DNA of 28,699 nucleotides from Gryganskiella cystojenkinii (Eukaryota; Mortierellomycota; Mortierellomycetes; Mortierellales; Mortierellaceae), in the NCBI GenBank assembly GCA_015852425.1, contig JAAAIG010000420.1, forward strand, positions 1 through 28,699. Reading direction: 5' to 3'. A program made the translations under genes and the position numbers. Positions 17,403 to 28,680 of this stretch are shown here, piece by piece. Every line of letters starts with the position of its first letter. Within the stretch, counting starts at the first letter, position 1. The notes beneath the pieces were generated by a model. The model did no database searches and was not told the origin of the DNA. It saw nothing but the letters and a program-made list of their open reading frames with translations.

Positions 17403-20400
17403 TTAGTTGCGCTTGCCCTTCTGCTTTTTCAACTGCTTCATTCTCGCCTCGGCGTTCTTCTCTCCTTGATCGGCCTCGAGTCCACTCATGATACCCTTGA
17501 TCTTTGCATTGTATTCCGTATCCTTCTCGCGCTGGACACGCATCTTTTCCCGAGCCACAAACTGAGCATCCTTGCGCAACTCCCGAATAGCTCCCTTCTT
17601 CTCCTTCTTGTACTGAACTTGAAGCTTGTGAGCCTGAGAACGCTCCACATCGGGGTCGTAATGCTTGTCGAGTGAGTAACCTTCCTCGAACTTGGGCACG
17701 TACGAGGCAATGGGCACGGGCTTGTGGGCCTGCAATTGCAAAGGTGTACGGCTGTCAGAAGAGAATGTGTTGAGTTTCTCGATGCGATCCTGTGCCTTGG
17801 AGAGCTTAGTCTTGAGCGAGGATGAGAATTGAGAGTGGGAAGAAAGCTGCTTGAGGAGTTGCATAGGTCCCTGGAACATTTCCGTGTAGGCGGTTGTTGA
17901 AGCATAGAGGATGGCGTATTTGAGGAGGAGGTCTGCTGCTGCTGACATGGCCGCGACCCTATTGTTAGAAGAAATGAGGAGAGGAGGGGGGGAAGCGTCA
18001 GTAAACAACGCAAGTCGTTCAGTCCAAAATACGATTTCATAATCACAGCGCGAGTGGTTCCTTACTTGTACGAGTTCTTCTCCAAGACAGAGTCCTTCAT
18101 CTTGAACATATCCATGGAAAGACGCTCAACTTCGACGGATGAGAGTCCCTCCTTGACCATCTGAATGCCGGTCTTGTCCAGGTCCATGATGGGGAACGAT
18201 CCCGGTACGCTCTCGACATCTTTGAAGGTACCCTTAGGGGCCAAGTAGACCAAGGACGAACTCAAAAAGTTGACCGCCTCAGGCACAACACGCTTTGACA
18301 AGGGTTGGTAATCCAAAAAGATATTGCAGAGCATCAATCCCGAGGCAATATCCTTGACGGAAGAGGCCTGACATTGACCCAAGTACTGGCTCATCAAGAA
18401 TTGAGCAGGCGTAATCACTTGATGCTGGAAATCCGAGGTCGAGTAAATTTGTCCGAGGACACGCAAGAACGTCAACTTGTCGCTCTTGGGCAAACCAGAT
18501 CGTGCTCCTGAGGAAAGATCCGCCTGAAGTTCAGTCTCAAAGGCCTCGAGGAAGCCGAGAATACATGAAGTAGCGAAATCGCCCAACTGCGACGTCATAG
18601 CGTAGATGTGACGGACGAGTGTGTTCAAGGCCGCGGTCGGGTACTTGGGTTCGGATGCAGAAATCTGGAAGATATAGTCGAGAAGGATAGGGTAGAAAAC
18701 CTGCATCTTTTCCTTGTTCTGGGGCGAGAGCTTGGGATGGTAGAGAGCACGGATACGTTGGACAACGGTTGGGACGTCCTTGAGGGCAATGTTCTCGATG
18801 ATCGATAAAAAGTGACCGAGGGAGGTCGGGCAAGGGAACGTGTAGGGCAACTCGGAAGCGGCAGCGGCAGCATCTGAACTAACTTTGGCCTTCTTATCGG
18901 CCTTGGCGGCCTTGATGGCAGCCTTGATCTTGGATTTGGCTGCACTCATGTCGTTCATGTCGTCCTCCTCGTCATCGTCACCTGCGGCAGAAGGTCGCTC
19001 CAGCGCCATGTCCAGATCTGAGAAATCGTCTTCGGAACCACCCTCCTCGTCGTCATCTTCATCATCCTCATCCTCATCCTCATCCTCATCCGCATCGTCT
19101 TCCTCGTCCTCGTCCTCGCCTTCACCCTCCTCGTCGTCCTCCTCTTCCTCGTCACCCTCCTCAGACTCGGATTCGGCCTTGGCAGCCTTGACGGTGCCAC
19201 GCTTCTTGCTTGGCATTCTTCCGGGCTTCACCTTGAATCCCTTGAACTCTTCCTCGCCAGCGTCCATACCGACACCAAGGCCAAACTCATCGTCCTCGGG
19301 TGCGAAATCGTCATCAAGATCGTCCGCGGCGGGAGCAGCCTTTTTCCGCTTGTTCCTATATCCTCCAGCCTTTTCCTGGTCCTCTTCCTCGTCCAGACCC
19401 TCCATACGACGCTTACGAGCCTTCTCGGCCTTTTCGAGCTTCTCGACCTCCTCTTGAGCAATCTCCTCCTCGGTCTTCAAGCGATCCTGGGGTTTTGCAC
19501 GTCTGTCAAAGGCGAGTTCACGGATATGTTTGTCGTAATCGTCATCAAACCCCTTGTCGAGGACGCCGTTTTCACGATCGGCCTTCATCTGTTCCTTTTC
19601 CTCGTCCGCAAGACGATCCAAGGCACGGGCAGCAGAAGATCTCTGAGATGGCAGAGGAGCACGCTTGGGACGACGTTCCTCTGCAGCCTCGTTGGTAAAT
19701 CCGAGAAGACCACGAATGCTATCGAGCTCATCATCGAGCTCCTTGGTGATATCGTCCATTTCTTCCTTTTCCTTTTGACGTTCGTGTTTGTGAAACTTGG
19801 ACTTGGCCATGACCTCCTTCATGATCTCGGCCTTGGTCTTGGGACGACCATCCTCGTGTCTTTCTTCGGGCTCGACCTCACCGAAACCACCGAAATGGCT
19901 GTGAGAGACAATGTCACCACCGATCGCACCCTTGTCCTCGTCGTCATCGCTGTATCCGAGTTCAGTCTCATCGAAATCGTCGAGTCCAGCCAGGGATTGA
20001 CCATAATGGGTGAGATCAGCGTCTTCCTCGAGGTTGAACATGGCACCTCCCTTGGCACGACTTTGCTTCTCACGGGTGAAACGTTCCAACATCTTGTCCT
20101 CGGGTGTCATGTTGGGATCATCCTCTCCGAAACGCTTATCAATCACGCCTCCAGCCTTGTTCTTCTTTTGGAGTTCCTGTAACAGAGTTTTGCGGCGCTG
20201 TGTGTAGGATGGTTAGGCAAAGAGGTATGACGGTGATCGGGTCAGTAGACAGTTGATGAGTAAAAAGAGCGTGAAAAAGGTACGCAAAAAGAAAGAAAAA
20301 AGGAGTTGAAAGCCACGTACGTTCTCTTCTCCGACTTGCTTCGAGAGTGTTGGTTTGCCCTCGACACCTTTGGTCTTGCGTCCGTGAATATCGAATTTTT

Positions 20401-20599
20401 GACGGGTAGTCTTGATTTCGAATGGGTTCATGGCCTCTTTGATGTGAGCGAGTTTCTTGTTGAGATCATTCTTTGCAGAGGCAGCTGTGGGGCGTCCCTT
20501 CTTGCGGTCTTTTTTGCTGAGGGATGCACGGGAGTTGGGCCCGATGGCGCCCGCCTCCTTGAGGGAGGACTTTAGGCGATAGAGGGCCGATTTAGCCAT
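17403..20599 (-). CDS. NOP14: NOP14, SSU processome nucleolar protein
   Basis: NOP14 is a U3-associated nucleolar factor needed for 18S rRNA maturation and 40S assembly. Three exons on the minus strand: 20599-20321, 20197-18066 and 17958-17403. Introns of 123 nt (GTACGT..CACACAG) and 107 nt (GTAAGG..AATAG) join in phase, giving 988 residues. The N-terminus holds the NPFEIKTTRQKFDIHGRK block, followed after the splice by KTLLQELQKKNKAGGVIDKRFGEDD, both typical of the family. Residues near the C-terminus (KKGAIRELRKDAQFVAREKM and IKGIMSGLEADQGE) are the conserved NOP14 end. The central helical region (SLGHFLSIIENIAL..) also fits. It is longer than yeast Nop14 (about 810 residues) because of a large Asp/Glu tract in exon 2. 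It shares its upstream region with the divergent CDK10-like gene. Confidence 0.95.
19022..19175 (-). repeat. Acidic-tract coding repeat in NOP14
   Basis: A long Asp/Glu/Ser run is encoded by imperfect GAG/GAT/GAC repeats. On the plus strand it includes four CCTCAT hexamers at 19066-19089. The opposite strand reads as poly-Ser and the third frame as Arg/Met-rich, so the overlapping open frames there are shadows. Confidence 0.75.
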
Positions 20600-21517
20600 G
20601 ATGGAGGGATGGAGGGTGAAGGGGGATGGACTGTGTAAAAAGAAGAAATGGAGGCCAGAAAGACCTTCTACATGCGCATAAGAAGGTACTTTACTCTCCA
20701 AAAAAAAAAAAAAAAAAAATCAAAAATACAGCTAAGCCACATATGTGACTGCTCTCCCCAGTTTGTGCTCTTTTGCTTTATCCCCAAGGGACCAGGGGAC
20801 CCAGGGCAGACATGCTACGCTTCACCACAGAAAGAAAGAGAGGGAGCACTGAAGGAGAACTCATGAAAGAGAGACAGGAGGAGGAAAAGTCAACGAGGCG
20901 CATCGGTGGTGTTGCCTCTGTTTGTTTGCCGAGAGGAAGGAAACAGGGTTACATTTTTGACAGCACCGACTTGAAATTCGTCAGTAGTGGGCAGAAAGGG
21001 AACCAGAGTTTCTATTTTGTGCGATGTCCCTCCTTTCTTCCAAGAGAGCATTTTTTCCCCCTCCCTCTTCAATTCTTCTGTTTCCAATACTCATCGTCCC
21101 GTAAGGATACATACCACCGCTCAAAAGACTTGTTGTTGCAGGATACCAACCGAAAGAGGTCATTATTTTTTCCACACCAGGACTAGAACTGGACTGGATT
21201 TGAATTCGGGGGACACCTTTTATTTTTTTGGCGGGGGTGGGGTAATCGCTCCATCTTTGTCTGTTTGTGCCATCAACCCGCCTCTGCAGCTTTATTCTCA
21301 CACGATCCCTTTTTTATTCTTTTTTCTCATTTAATTTCTCATTACCAACAGGGCGCCAAATTCGAATCTGGATCCCTTTCATCTCCTTGCAGAAGAGACA
21401 TTCAGCTTGACCCACACCACACATCTCCCACGCTCAACAGGAAAACCTTCGGAAGGAGACAGGAAACACGCCACCAGTCCATCCGGAAGATAAAAAAAAG
21501 AGAGATTCACCAAGCAA
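20600..21517. promoter_or_regulatory. Divergent intergenic region NOP14 / CDK10-like
   Basis: 918 bp serving both start sites. It has an A19 tract at 20701-20719, a short G-rich block (GGCGGGGGTGGGG, about 21230) and T-rich sequence at 21300-21340. No conserved motif can be assigned with certainty. Overlapping small open frames have no recognisable product. Confidence 0.4.
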
Positions 21518-24188
21518 ATGACCTCTTCCCAAACCATCACGACCACCACAACAACAACTACTACAACAGCAGACCCTTCAAGTATGATCTCCGATATCAA
21601 TCCCAAGACCTCTTCCACTACGGAATCATCAAAGATGGAAATCGACCTCAAGGACTCTGCTGCTACCAAGGATACACATAAAGGAACCATCGACGGGCCT
21701 GCGGCTGCGATCCTCAACGACTCTTTCGGAGCCCTCCCGTCTTTTAACCGTGTTCGATCAAAAACCTCGGATTCCCAGAGCAATCGAGGAGGTGGTCAAC
21801 AAGTAGATCGCGAGTCGTTGGATCATCATCGATCGACTATGAATAACTCTTCAAACAGTAGAAACAATGACGGACGATCTTCTGACAGGCGATCAACAAC
21901 AGACGACAATAACAACCGGTCTTCTCGCAATCGCAACGATTCCTCAAGTCGTCAGGATAGTCGCAGGAACGATAGGAATGATCGGCAACGTAATAACAAT
22001 AATACCAACTCTAGAGATAGTAGAGACCGCTCGAGGAGCAGGGGTAATCAGCAAAAGGATTCTGAAGATCGCAGTGGTGGTGGTGGCAGAGGCAGGGAAG
22101 GTCGAGATGGTGGCCGAGATGGAGGAGGTCGTGATGGTGCTAGAGATGGTCGGGATAGCAACCGTGGGCGTCGAGATGACCGTCAACAACCTCAATCCGC
22201 AAGGTCATCACACAGCAAGGACCGGCCAAGTCAGCCGACCAAGGACAGCAATAGCAGCAGCAACCATCAATCCAAAGATCATCAACAAAGCAGCAACAAT
22301 AACAATAGGGACAAGAACAGGGACAACGAGCAGAGGCAACGGAAAGAGGTGGCCAACACCAATCCCTCAGCGAATCCACAACCACCACAGCAGCAACATC
22401 AAAAAGAAAAGGAACAGTCATCGTCTACTGCCGCAAAACCCGACCCCTTCAATCTTTTGTCCATCACAGGCAAAACTGGACATTTGAACCCGAAAAAGCC
22501 GTTCTTCGGCTCTTCGCGCATTGTGGACGAATTTGAACGGATCAACAAGATTGGCGAAGGCACCTACGGCGTCGTATAGTAAGTTTTAATTGACTCTGTT
22601 CTTTTTTTTTAATGTTGGAGGGAGCTGTCAGCTCTCTTGCTACTGTGTGAATATGAATTGCAGATTGCAAGGCTAACAAGACTATCGATTTTTTGTACTA
22701 TTTGATAGTCGAGCAAAGGACAAAAGGACAAACGAGATTGTGGCGCTGAAGAGGATCAGGATGGAACGAGAGAGTGATGGTTTGCCAATATCATCCCTCC
22801 GAGAGATCAAGCTGTTGAAGACTTTGAAGCACGAAAACATTGTCCTTGTCAAGGAAGTGGCTGTGGGCTCAGATCTGGATCAGATTTTCCTGGTCATGGA
22901 GTACTGCCAACAGGTAAAGGGGAAAGACACAGCGGCTCGTTAGCAAGAGAACTCTTTTTTTTAGCCGGAGAATATTCCTTATCTGATTCTTTTAATTATT
23001 CTTCAATCGATCATCCTAGGACATGGCTGCGTTAATGGACAACATCAAGAAGCCATATTCTGCGTCTGAGGGTAAGACCGTCCTCCTCTTTGATACTCAA
23101 CAGAGCTGCTTTTACGACCAATCACTCACGCCGTCTCATTCACTTATCTGTTACTTAGTTAAATGCCTGATGCACCAGCTTTTGAAGGGTATTGAGTACT
23201 GTCACGATCACTACGTTGTCCACCGGGACCTCAAGCTTTCGAACCTTCTCTTGACTGAAAAGGGTGTCCTGAAAATTGGTATGATATTTAACCCGATCCA
23301 ACTCCTTTTAGAGGGGCTGAAAAATTGATGGCAAACAGGCTAACTTTCTGTTCTCTTTTTTGATCTTGTCTTCTTAAGCCGACTTTGGTCTTGCGCGTTC
23401 TTTTGGATTACCCTCGCGGCCTATGACTCCCAAGGTGGTCACACTCTGGTACAGAGCACCGGAGCTTCTTTTCGGCGACTTGAACTACACGACGGCCGTC
23501 GATATGTGGTCAGCAGGATGTATATTCGGAGAACTGTTGAAACATGCGCCGTTGTTGCCGGGGAAGGTCGAGAAGGAGCAAGTCGATCTGATGATTGAGC
23601 TGTTGGGCACACCGCACGAGAAGATCTGGGCTGGATTCAATCAGCTGCCCATGTCTAGTATCAAGCTTCCAGAACAAAGGTAATAACGATCGTGCCAACA
23701 CCCCTGAGCCAGGATAGGACCGAGAACAAGTCATCGTAAAAGAAGGGCTAAAACTAACGTATATGTCCCTCTATCACGATTTTAGATTCAACAACCTCAA
23801 GAAACAGTTTCCAAACATCACTGACGCGACTCGATCTTTGCTCAGTGGACTGTTGACATATGATCCCAAGAAGCGTCTTTCGGTCAAGCAAGCTCTTGCC
23901 CATCCTTACTTTATCGAGGCACCTCCGGCAAAACTCCCATCCATGCTTCCAACACATCCAGAGATCCGCAACAACGTTCCCATCAAGCGGTAAGGAATCG
24001 TGACTAAGCGCGTGAGAAGCACTACAGTGTTGTTCTCGTGGTTTGAAGTTTTACGACGTTCTAACCCACCCCTATCATTTCTTTTTGTTGACTCTTCTCA
24101 CAGGCAAGAAGAAAATCCTAAACTGAAACGCCAGCCTCAAGGAGAAGACATTGAAAGCATAGGCAACAACCGAAAGAGAATGAGGTGA
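21518..24188 (+). CDS. CDK10-like cyclin-dependent kinase with long disordered N-terminus
   Basis: Seven exons: 21518-22578, 22709-22913, 23020-23071, 23159-23278, 23379-23679, 23786-23989 and 24104-24188. All joins are in phase, giving 675 residues. The kinase domain starts near 337. Visible motifs are IGEGTYGVV (345-353), catalytic K368 in VALKR, PISSLRE at 380-386 (the CDK10/PISSLRE signature, with helix-C Glu E386), HRDLKLSN (D463), DFG (D481) and [14 protein letters not shown], whose T496 is the expected T-loop site. PISSLRE rather than PITSLRE, and MTPK in the T-loop, favour CDK10 over CDK11. CDK10 partners cyclin M/Q-type cyclins in animals. The first ~330 residues are Thr-, Ser/Asn- and Arg/Asp-rich ([17 protein letters not shown]), unlike animal CDK10 but like splicing-linked kinases. 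Confidence 0.92.
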
Positions 24189-24224
24189 AAGAGCTGAGTG
24201 TGCCTCGAACCTCAACCTCATTGA

Positions 24225-24230
24225 AATAAA
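24225..24230 (+). terminator. Poly(A) signal of the CDK10-like gene
   Basis: AATAAA lies 37 nt past the stop and is followed by repeated AAATAAAAT sequence. Confidence 0.55.
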
Positions 24231-24327
24231 AAAATAAAATAAAATAAAAAGCCCAAAACCTCCTTAAACATCTGACACTCTATCTTCGTCATTTTATTGC
24301 TCTAAAATAATGTCTTTTTTACATGTA

Positions 24328-24333
24328 TTTATT
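24328..24333 (-). terminator. Poly(A) signal of the MFS gene
   Basis: AATAAA on the minus strand (TTTATT on the plus strand), 20 nt past the transporter stop codon, in the 164-bp gap between the two convergent genes. Confidence 0.45.
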
Positions 24334-24352
24334 TTTCTTGGAGCGTGAGTCT

Positions 24353-27337
24353 TTAGAGTGTATAGCGAAAGGCAGGATGTTTGTCATTAAGATCTCGAAG
24401 CTCGGCCTTGGACAGGAACTTCAGTGGGTTGACACCAAAGCTGACAGAATAATTCCTCCGGTTGTTCTCGCGCTTGAGTATAAACCTTTGAATGGCTGCA
24501 AAGAAGATCAAGAGCATCATACAACCAATGTTGACGAGGTGTCCTTTTGCTAGAGAAGAGAAAAAACCCACCCGCATTTATGTTGTTAACCAAAAGGTTG
24601 AAATATGGTGAGACTGAGAGATTAAAAACAAGAAAAGAAAGCAGTGCTGGGGACTGGAGCAGTCAAGTAAAGGAAGAATGTTTCTAGACTTACTGTAGTG
24701 AGGAGCATCGCGTGATTTGTAGAGTTGTGATCCAATGACACCAGCGACACCAGACGAGAGCAAGAACATGGCCACAGAAACAGCTCTTTTCGCATATCCT
24801 CCCAGGTTGGTCGTCAACCAAGAAGTGACGATGGGCGTGAGCGGTGTTTGACCCATGCTGATTACTATTGAACCCACATAATTCACATAGACGTTCTCGC
24901 TCAACAGCGCCATACAATACCCCGCGATCGACACGATCCCCAACCCCATGAGGATCATTCCTCTTTGTTGTGTCCGATCGGCCAATCTGGCAATACAGAA
25001 CGTCATCACTGCTCCCATGATAAAAGAGGGAGAGGATAACAGCTGAGCCGTCATCCGAGTGGCTGACGTCGGTTCCCGCAAAAGCGACTCGACATTGGGT
25101 TGGAGGTACCTTGGCGAGGAACCTATGATAGAGATGGGTTCTTCTTGAGTGGTGTTGGTACCCGGATGACCGTCCTTCATGGCCCTGGCGACTGCCATCC
25201 AGGCACGAGAATTAACTCCGATTGATGAAATAACTATCAGGAGGCGAAGAGTGCATGAACACAACAGAGGAATTTGTCAAATCAAAGTTCTGTACTACAC
25301 CGAATAAAAAAAAAGCCTGGGTACGTAGGTGATCAGAAGTGTGATTATTGATCAGATGGTGGACAATACGTGACTTACCCGGGATGGTTAGGATGAGATT
25401 CATGACCATGAACAAGTAAACTTTAACATCCGTCATGGCCGCAATAATGTTATTTTTCGAGATTCGTCTTGTGACTTTGATCTTGGTATCGTTTCGGATC
25501 CGATAGATGGCGATTGAGGTCTCTCTTTGATCCAACCAGGGCGCCGACTCGGGCGATTTCGTCAAGAGGAACCAGGCCGCGATCGCGAGTCCCATGGTCG
25601 GGATACTCTCGATGATAAAGATCCATTGCCAGCCATCAATATGGAGTCGACCATCCAGAAACCCGATTGCTCCCGAGATCAGCCCGCCGAGTGCACCAGC
25701 TGAGGAACTGAAGGTTTGAAGCAACGCTAATCGAAAGGTTTGCTCGGATCGTTTGTAGAACATGGAGATGTACATCAATACACCGGGGATCAGGGCCGCC
25801 TCGGCGATCCCCAGAAAGAATCTAGCAACGAGGATTAAATTAAATTGTTTGATCCAGGCCATCGAGAACGTGATGCAACCCCTAGAGGATCGTGTATTTT
25901 TGGGAGTAATGATGGAAGGAAAAGTTAGATATGACATTTGCATTTCTCCTTTGTTTTCTTTTTTTAAAACGCTTTTTCATTGAGGCAGACGTGGACATGT
26001 GGATAGTCGATGGTGGGATTGAACGAAGTTCGAAATAAAGAAAACAACAAACCAAACAAACATGGATGCCGGGAGCCAGTTCTTGGGGGTCAGGTAGAGT
26101 AGTGCCATGATGGAGGGTATCTCTGCGAGTCCATAACCGACATAGAACATTGCGATAGCCCAACTGAACTGCTCAGGCGTCGCATGTAATGCGACCTCGA
26201 ACGCAAACAGTCTCGCGTTTGTTAAATTGATGCGATCTGCAGAGTTAAGAAAAAGAAGAGTTGGAAACAAAGTAAAAAAAAGAATGAGCAAAAAGAAGGG
26301 ATGAGGGGACAGACAACGCCAAAAAAAAACTATTCTTGCATACTCAAGGTCGACGCGCCATAGAACAAGCCCAAGATCGGAATGAGTCGCCAATCAATTT
26401 TTTTCACCAAACGTTTTTCTTCCTCGGGTGCATAGCCAAAGAGTCCTCCGGGGTTCGACGGGTTCCGGCTAATAAACCCTGGGAGACCCTCACCAAAGAC
26501 AGAGGCGGTTGGTGTCACGGGGATACCAGGGCCTAATGTGCTCAAAAAGTTGAGTTTAAGAGCTTGTTCGATCCCGTTCACGGATGAAGAACGGCGATGG
26601 CCCTCTCCCTTTTCGCTATTTTTTCCGCTGCTTTTTCCGCTGCTTTTTCCACTGTTTTTTCCGCTGTTTTTTCCGCTGTTCCTGCTTCGATCTTTCAGGC
26701 GGAATCGAAAGAAGGACGATCCATGGGTTTCGGCAGGGGTCATCAATCCCAGTCCGGGCGAATCACTTGAAGACATCGAAGAGTTGGAGGAGTGTCGTCG
26801 GCTGCGGCGACTTTCGGAACGTCGAGAATGATTAGTGGTCGATATCTGGAGGGTGGATTGGCTCATATTTGGAAGATGGCGGTCGTTGTTATGAAAGCTT
26901 TCACCCGGTACACCTATTATCACAGATCAATTCGACAGGAAGCAGCATAATATCCCCCGCCACATTTTTAGTCAGTTATGCGCATTGAAATTACCTAGGT
27001 TTACCTTCGTATCACATCCTCTAAATTTCTTTTTTCTCTATTCTCCTCTTCTTCATCCTCTTTTTCATCCTCCTCTCGTACTTAGATATTGTCCGTGAGA
27101 TTCTAGGTCGTACATCCCCTGAGGGTTGCGGTCATACTGATGATCATCCTTATCGCTATCATCATCACTATCGCTGCTTCCCTCGGAATCATCCGAGTTA
27201 TTGCCATGACAACGATCGCCTCGGCGCGCTCTCTTAGAAGCGATGGTGGAGTTGGAGGAAGCACTGACGGAGGAGGATGCAGTAGGAGAGTGGACGGGTG
27301 CAAGGACTTGAAGGTGAATTGCACTCAAAGAAGTCAT
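24353..27337 (-). CDS. MFS transporter, anion:cation symporter (allantoate permease-like)
   Basis: A 12-helix proton-coupled permease of the ACS/Dal5-like family. Core exons on the minus strand are 26913-26344, 26236-26053, 25881-25379, 25122-24694 and 24549-24353. A further 5' exon 27337-27082 (acidic, Ser/Asp-rich) joins in phase through GTACGA..ATAATAG with a CTGAC branch-like site. With it the product is 712 residues; from the internal ATG at 26866 it is 611. Signatures are KKIDWRLIPILGLFYG, NLTNAR, RFFLGIAEAALIPG and CIARLADRTQQRG. The acceptor of the third core intron could lie further upstream (near 25215), which would add residues in a loop. The junction after STL gives Asn where the family normally has Asp-Arg (LDR). 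The cytoplasmic N-terminus carries SGK[NS] repeats. The substrate cannot be read; small organic anions or ureides are usual for the family. Confidence 0.85.
26619..26678 (-). repeat. Five 12-bp tandem units in the transporter N-terminus
   Basis: Units of [CT]TTTTTCC[GA]CTG on the plus strand end at 26630, 26642, 26654, 26666 and 26678. On the coding strand they give S-G-K-[NS] repeats in the cytoplasmic tail before the first helix. Confidence 0.85.
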
Positions 27338-28329
27338 TCGATTGTTCTAGCAGGACGGTATCGTCGATCAGATCTGAAGAATCGTAGGGAAGAATAGAAA
27401 TAGGCAGGTCAGACCACTCAAAATGGTGATGGTGTAAGACACGAGGTGCGGGCGAAAATATTTATGAGATGTACGAAATAAGTATCGACAAGAGTGTAAA
27501 GGTAGACGGGACAATGGCGCGAAAAGAACTTTGACAAATTTTTACTGGGAGGGGGGTGGGGGTAAGGAAGAAGTGTAAATTGGTTTGGGCGTTGTAGTGG
27601 TATGGGTCACCGCCAGCTTGGTGATTAAAACAACTGTTGAAAGGAAGACAATGAAAGAGGTTCAAATAAGGGAGAATAAGAAAAGAGAGTCCCATAAGTG
27701 ACTGATAGGCGGAAAGGCCGAGATAGTAATCAGCAGGACAAAAATTGGCGAAAGGAGTTAGGAGCAGAGTTAAAAAAAAAAATAAAAAAAAAAAATAAAA
27801 GAGTGCCAAATGCTTCTAAAGAAGAAAGGCGACGTGTCTGTCCAGACTTATGGGCGACAATTCGTAAGTAAGAAGAAAGAGAGATCGAAAGAAGAGAAAG
27901 AGCTATTACAACACTCACAACTACCTCTACCACTCCAAAACGATCACTGCGCCAGTTCACGAATGCGTTAGAAAAACCAAAAAAAATTCGTGTTTGATCC
28001 TTTTTACGGCTTCGTCCTTCGATGGTGGCTCTATGGTCGGGTGAATAAGCCTTCAGTAAAGAGATGATAAAAGAAAAAAAGGCACAGGAACATTTGTTGC
28101 CGGGCGTTTGGTACGCCTTGGAATGCTAAGGGGGGAAAGAAGACGAGAAAAAGGGCCGTTACGAAAATGCGGACCAAAAGCAGGGATCATCAAAAAGTTA
28201 AAGGTCATGGCATAAAAAAAAAATATTTTAATTTCGACCGTTTCTCGATCGCATAGCTTCTACACTCATTGTCGTCTCCTCTTTCGTGATTACTCTCCTT
28301 TTTTCAGATATACTTCCTCTAAGGGGTGG
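27338..28329. other. Intergenic, no gene seen
   Basis: About 1 kb of A/G-rich sequence upstream of the MFS gene and downstream of the 28330 gene. It has A-tracts at about 27770-27799. Open frames here (minus 27462-27960) are Phe/Leu/Ser-rich read-through of pyrimidine tracts, with no motif. Promoter elements for the MFS gene presumably lie here but none is clear. Confidence 0.5.
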
Positions 28330-28680
28330 CTACAACTCCATCGATTGCCTGAGGTAATCCCGGATTTCATCCTTTCGGGTCGTGGCCAGATCAGGGAAGT
28401 AAAGTCCAAAGAGTTGTGCCCGTGGAAGTTTCGGTGAACCATGGTGGTGATGATGGTGTTGTTGACCACCACCACCACCACCACCACCACCACCTCCACC
28501 GCCACCGCCATGTTTCCGTACAGCTGCGGAGGCGACCACTGCCGGAGCCTGCTGACGAGTACTGCCCAAGACAACGTATCCCGCTGTCAGCATCCCGACG
28601 GCCAGTCCAATGCCGAGAGCGACTTCTTGAGTCGCCAACACGTGTAAAATTCCTTCGCCCGGGATGGCAGGATCCATCAT
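28330..28680 (-). CDS. Small membrane-anchored protein with poly-Gly and poly-His runs
   Basis: 116 residues from the MMDP start. The frame stays open to the window edge, so an earlier start or upstream exon is possible. Residues about 17-37 (EVALGIGLAVGMLTAGYVVLG) form one transmembrane segment. A short basic stretch follows (AAVRKHGG), then 15 Gly, two Gln and six His, and a conserved-looking end (KLPRAQLFGLYFPDL..RDYLRQSMEL). This resembles a tail- or signal-anchored organelle membrane protein, but I do not recognise the family. Confidence 0.6.
   Translation of the reverse strand: MMDPAIPGEGILHVLATQEVALGIGLAVGMLTAGYVVLGSTRQQAPAVVASAAVRKHGGGGGGGGGGGGGGGQQHHHHHHGSPKLPRAQLFGLYFPDLATTRKDEIRDYLRQSMEL
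28454..28512. repeat. Trinucleotide repeat (CCA/CCG)n
   Basis: About 15 tandem CCA/CCT/CCG triplets on the plus strand encode the poly-Gly run of the minus-strand protein; the adjacent GGTGAT/GTT repeats encode His and Gln. It is likely variable in length between strains. Confidence 0.85.

Noticed and set aside
18885..19457. 190-residue plus-strand frame made mostly of Ser
   Set aside because: It is the complement of the NOP14 Asp/Glu tract, so its openness follows from the repeat.
19454..20182. 242-residue plus-strand frame, hydrophobic and Leu/Val-rich
   Set aside because: It is antisense to the charged NOP14 N-terminal region; no start context, splice partner or motif.
28454..28512. His run as a vector-derived tag
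   Set aside because: The run uses mixed CAC/CAT codons inside a native-looking frame with adjoining Gln and Gly repeats, so natural triplet expansion is the simpler view.
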